A stretch of 25,308 bases of DNA from assembly GCA_937899715.1 (NCBI GenBank), contig CALCNX010000043.1, forward strand, positions 1 through 25,308, in the 5' to 3' direction. Shown here piece by piece: positions 22,987-25,308 of the stretch. The notes below the pieces were generated by a model. That model was given only the letters and a program-made list of their open reading frames with translations, had not been told where the DNA came from and did no database searches. Position 1 is the stretch's first letter; each line of letters starts with the position of its first letter. A program made the position numbers and the translations under genes. The stretch is from an uncultured bacterium (lineage in GTDB: Bacteria; Bacteroidota; Ignavibacteria; Kapaibacteriales; UBA4661).

Positions 22987-25143
22987 ATGAAACGGTATTG
23001 CTTTTTATGGTTTGTAGTGGCATTCACGATTATTTGCACTTGCTTTACAGACACGCTTCATGCTCAAAACCGCATCGTTGATTCTCTGAAAGCATTGCTG
23101 AACGCCACACCATCAAACACAACCTTGCACGACACCGCACGGGTGAACGCGCACATCAGAATCGTGGAGGAGATGCTGGACGAAATGAATCCGGAATCGC
23201 TCTTTCATGCTCGTCAGGCTCTTGCGTTAGCGCGGCGCATCGGGTATGCACGGGGCATTGCGTGGGGCTTGGTGTATGTGCCGGATACCGAAGCAGCAGA
23301 AGGCAGATTTGACAAAGCACTTCCCGACCTCAAAGAATCCATGCGGCTTTTTGACAGCCTAGGCGACACACGCGGCATGGGAAAAGTGCATCAAGTGACG
23401 GGCTTCACGTTTCTGATGCAGCAGCAATACTCTCTCAGTGAAGAGCGGCTTTTGTATGCGCTGAAAATTTTTGAAGACCTCAAGGACACGTTCAATATCG
23501 GGGAAACAAGCATTCTTCTGGGGTCTGTTTCTAATGCTACGGGCAATCGAGAAAAAGCATTGGAGTATTTGCAACGCGCATTGGAGTCCGCAAAAATAGC
23601 CCATCCCAGCGCCATTCCCAACATCATGAGCCGCATAGCATCGGTCTATACTGCTCAGAAGCAATACGAAAAGGCGTTTGAGCAAGGACAACAGGCGTTA
23701 GCAATGGCACAGCACAATCACTCGTTTTTTGTTATGCAGCTCGCTCTGCTCTTTATCGGGCGAATATACGAGGCGACCAATAATTTTCCACAAGCCGAAG
23801 CGCAGTATCACTATGCACTCAGGCTCATTGATTCGAGTGGCGTTATCAATACCTTATCGTTGTCCATATTTCAAGCGCTTACTCAGCTATACACCAAACA
23901 AGAACGCTACGACGAAGCATTTCGATTATGCAAACAAGTCATTGCTCTTGCCCGCACCTTCGACGATACGAGAGCGCTTGCAGGGTCGCTTGCCGATATT
24001 GGCGGACTCTATCTTTTGCGCGGAAAAACGCATGAAGCGATTGATTCCTACCGTCAAGCACTGCCGTATGCCGAAAAGAACGGACAGTTGCAGCAACTTC
24101 GCACAGTTGCCAATAAACTTTCGGAAGCATTCGAGCAAGAAAAGAATTACGCAAAAGCACTGGAATACCACAAACTTGGGAAGACGTATAGTGATTCCAT
24201 TTTGCGCCAAGACCGCACGCGGCAGGTGGCAAACCTCGAAGCCAATTATCGGCTTGAAAAGCAGAAGTTGGAAACCAATACGTTCCGCGCTGAAGCTGCC
24301 GCCGAACGAGCAGTCGCAGAACGCCAGCGATGGGTTTCGCTTGCCGTTGGCGCAGCGCTGGCGCTGGCTGTGGCGCTGGGCATAGTCCTCTTCCGCTCCA
24401 ATCGTGCAAAAGACCGCGCGACAAAAGAAATTCTACACCAGCAGCATATTTTGGAAGAACAAGCCGTGGAAATTGAACTTGCCAATACAGCGCTCCACGT
24501 AGCGCACGAACGCTCGGAAGAACTCTTGCTCAATGTCCTGCCGACTATTATTGCAGAGCGTTTGAAGTCGGGTGAACGCACCATTGCGGACAAGTTCGAT
24601 TCCGTAACGGTACTTTTTGCTGATGTTGTTGGGTTTACTCAACTTTCAGCTTCGACCACGCCAGAGGGCTTGGTATCACTGCTGGATGCGCTTTTTTCCG
24701 GCTTCGATGAACTGGCGGAACAGTTTGGCTTAGAAAAAATAAAAACCATTGGCGATGCGTATATGGTCGTCGGTGGTCTGCCCATAGCCACACAAGACCA
24801 CTGCGAGCGGGTTGCCCGATTTGCGCTTGCAATGCAACCATTGGTGAACGATATGGCAGAAAAATTTGCAATACAAGGCTTGGCAATGCGAATCGGGTTG
24901 CACACGGGAGAAGTGGTAGCGGGCGTGATTGGTAAGAAAAAATTTGCATACGACCTCTGGGGCGACACCGTGAATACCGCAAGCCGCATGGAATCGCACG
25001 GTGAAGCGGGAAAAATTCATGTGACGGAGGAGTGCTTCAATTTATTGAAGCATAAATTCACGTTTGAGGAGCGCGGCAAACTTGAAGTCAAGGGCAAAGG
25101 TAGTATGCAGACGTACTTTCTTACGGGTATCAAATCTACATAA
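22987..25143 (+). CDS. Cyclase G: exported TPR domain - single TM - class III adenylate cyclase
   Basis: The product is 718 aa from ATG 22987, with a signal peptide ending near 'DTLHAQ'. Periplasmic TPR repeats run to about residue 405, followed by a charged stalk. One TM helix (about 449-469), a coiled coil and the 'NVLPTIIAERLKSGE' linker lead to the cyclase domain with metal D546. KIKTIGDAYM, YDLWGD and NTASR are all intact, so ATP cyclase activity is predicted. The architecture equals that of cyclase D, but over its last 60 or so codons the DNA is closer to cyclase F. It is separated from the other six by about 3.7 kb holding three unrelated genes. The structured 254-bp gap upstream probably contains its promoter. 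Confidence 0.92.
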   Translation: MKRYCFLWFVVAFTIICTCFTDTLHAQNRIVDSLKALLNATPSNTTLHDTARVNAHIRIVEEMLDEMNPESLFHARQALALARRIGYARGIAWGLVYVPDTEAAEGRFDKALPDLKESMRLFDSLGDTRGMGKVHQVTGFTFLMQQQYSLSEERLLYALKIFEDLKDTFNIGETSILLGSVSNATGNREKALEYLQRALESAKIAHPSAIPNIMSRIASVYTAQKQYEKAFEQGQQALAMAQHNHSFFVMQLALLFIGRIYEATNNFPQAEAQYHYALRLIDSSGVINTLSLSIFQALTQLYTKQERYDEAFRLCKQVIALARTFDDTRALAGSLADIGGLYLLRGKTHEAIDSYRQALPYAEKNGQLQQLRTVANKLSEAFEQEKNYAKALEYHKLGKTYSDSILRQDRTRQVANLEANYRLEKQKLETNTFRAEAAAERAVAERQRWVSLAVGAALALAVALGIVLFRSNRAKDRATKEILHQQHILEEQAVEIELANTALHVAHERSEELLLNVLPTIIAERLKSGERTIADKFDSVTVLFADVVGFTQLSASTTPEGLVSLLDALFSGFDELAEQFGLEKIKTIGDAYMVVGGLPIATQDHCERVARFALAMQPLVNDMAEKFAIQGLAMRIGLHTGEVVAGVIGKKKFAYDLWGDTVNTASRMESHGEAGKIHVTEECFNLLKHKFTFEERGKLEVKGKGSMQTYFLTGIKST

Positions 25144-25163
25144 CTGAAGGTACGCTTTGCCAA

Positions 25164-25301
25164 AAATTCCCCTCTTTGGAACAAAGAGGGGTGTACGAGC
25201 AGCAGCGAGGACGGAGTGTTTCTTCGTGCATTGCGGCAGAACTACCCCGTCAATCTTCGCTTCGCTGGACTGCCACCCCTTCACACGGTGAAGGGGAATT
25301 T
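25164..25301. repeat. Compound inverted-repeat element (two facing copies, each with a terminal hairpin)
   Basis: The ends are AAATTCCCC (25164-25172) and GGGGAATTT (25293-25301), exact inverted repeats. Each end begins a perfect hairpin: CCCCTCTTTG-GAA-CAAAGAGGGG (25169-25191) and CCCCTTCAC-ACG-GTGAAGGGG (25276-25296). Inward, each arm continues with GGGGTG, an AGCGA-containing stretch, and GACGG(A/G)GT-like sequence, so the whole looks like two diverged copies of one repeat facing each other. Such palindromic intergenic repeats are often dispersed in Bacteroidota genomes. The left hairpin, 25 bp after the stop of cyclase G, could also block transcription; only its minus-strand reading is followed by a T-tract. 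Confidence 0.65.
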
Positions 25302-25308
25302 CAGAAAG

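Noticed and set aside
5762..25143. A cyclic-nucleotide phage-defence system (Pycsar or CBASS)
   Set aside because: No PycTM, PycTIR or other cyclic-nucleotide-activated effector lies next to any cyclase. The enzymes have large sensor domains and the standard adenylate cyclase residue set, so signalling is more likely than defence.
25169..25191. Standard intrinsic terminator for cyclase G
   Set aside because: The perfect hairpin is there, but on the plus strand it is followed by GTGTACG and not a T-run. It is part of a larger repeat element, so it is listed as such.
25042..25284. Leftward open frame of 80 codons at the right end
   Set aside because: It spans the inverted-repeat element and runs antisense into cyclase G; no protein features.

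Overview
The window looks like a chromosomal segment from a Bacteroidota/Chlorobiota-type (FCB group) bacterium. The evidence is a secreted Asp-box propeller protein with a type A type IX secretion (T9SS) sorting domain, a Y_Y_Y/Reg_prop double-propeller sensor, a DUF4136 lipoprotein, and start codons that mostly lack Shine-Dalgarno sequences. A Kapabacteria- or Ignavibacteria-like lineage would fit, but the sequence alone does not settle this. I see no rRNA, tRNA, CRISPR array, transposase or integrase.

Layout. Positions 1-514 (minus) hold the 5' part of an efflux membrane-fusion (HlyD/RND adaptor) gene. Its upstream region carries a sigma-54-like promoter and two phased palindromes. From 773 to 13307 everything reads rightward with short gaps, so it could be one long transcription unit or several overlapping ones. 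In order it contains a thioredoxin-like redoxin; a DUF4136 lipoprotein whose C-terminus is frameshifted by a 10-bp tandem duplication; a type IIC (Na+,K+-ATPase-like) P-type ATPase; a PLP-dependent threonine/serine dehydratase; and four class III nucleotide cyclases (A-D). Two further cyclases (E, F) follow. Downstream of D and again of F there is a leftward gene for a small PD-(D/E)XK-fold protein. Next come a T9SS-secreted propeller protein, a chalcone isomerase-like periplasmic protein, and a seventh cyclase (G). The window ends in a compound inverted-repeat element.

Main story. Seven class III cyclases lie on one strand within about 19.4 kb. Their catalytic domains are close paralogues, but their sensory modules are mostly unrelated: cytosolic TPR (A), periplasmic jelly-roll-like domain plus 7TM (B and F), MASE2 (C), periplasmic TPR plus single TM (D and G), and a two-propeller/Y_Y_Y sensor of hybrid two-component type (E). 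All seven keep both metal-binding Asp residues, the Lys/Asp pair that selects ATP, and the Asn/Arg transition-state pair, so all are predicted to be active adenylate cyclases. Nucleotide blocks in their 3' ends are nearly identical, which suggests duplication with sensor swapping and/or gene conversion. The inferred picture is a dense cAMP input hub in which many envelope and cytoplasmic signals feed one second messenger. No cAMP receptor or phosphodiesterase is visible in the window, so the output side is unknown.
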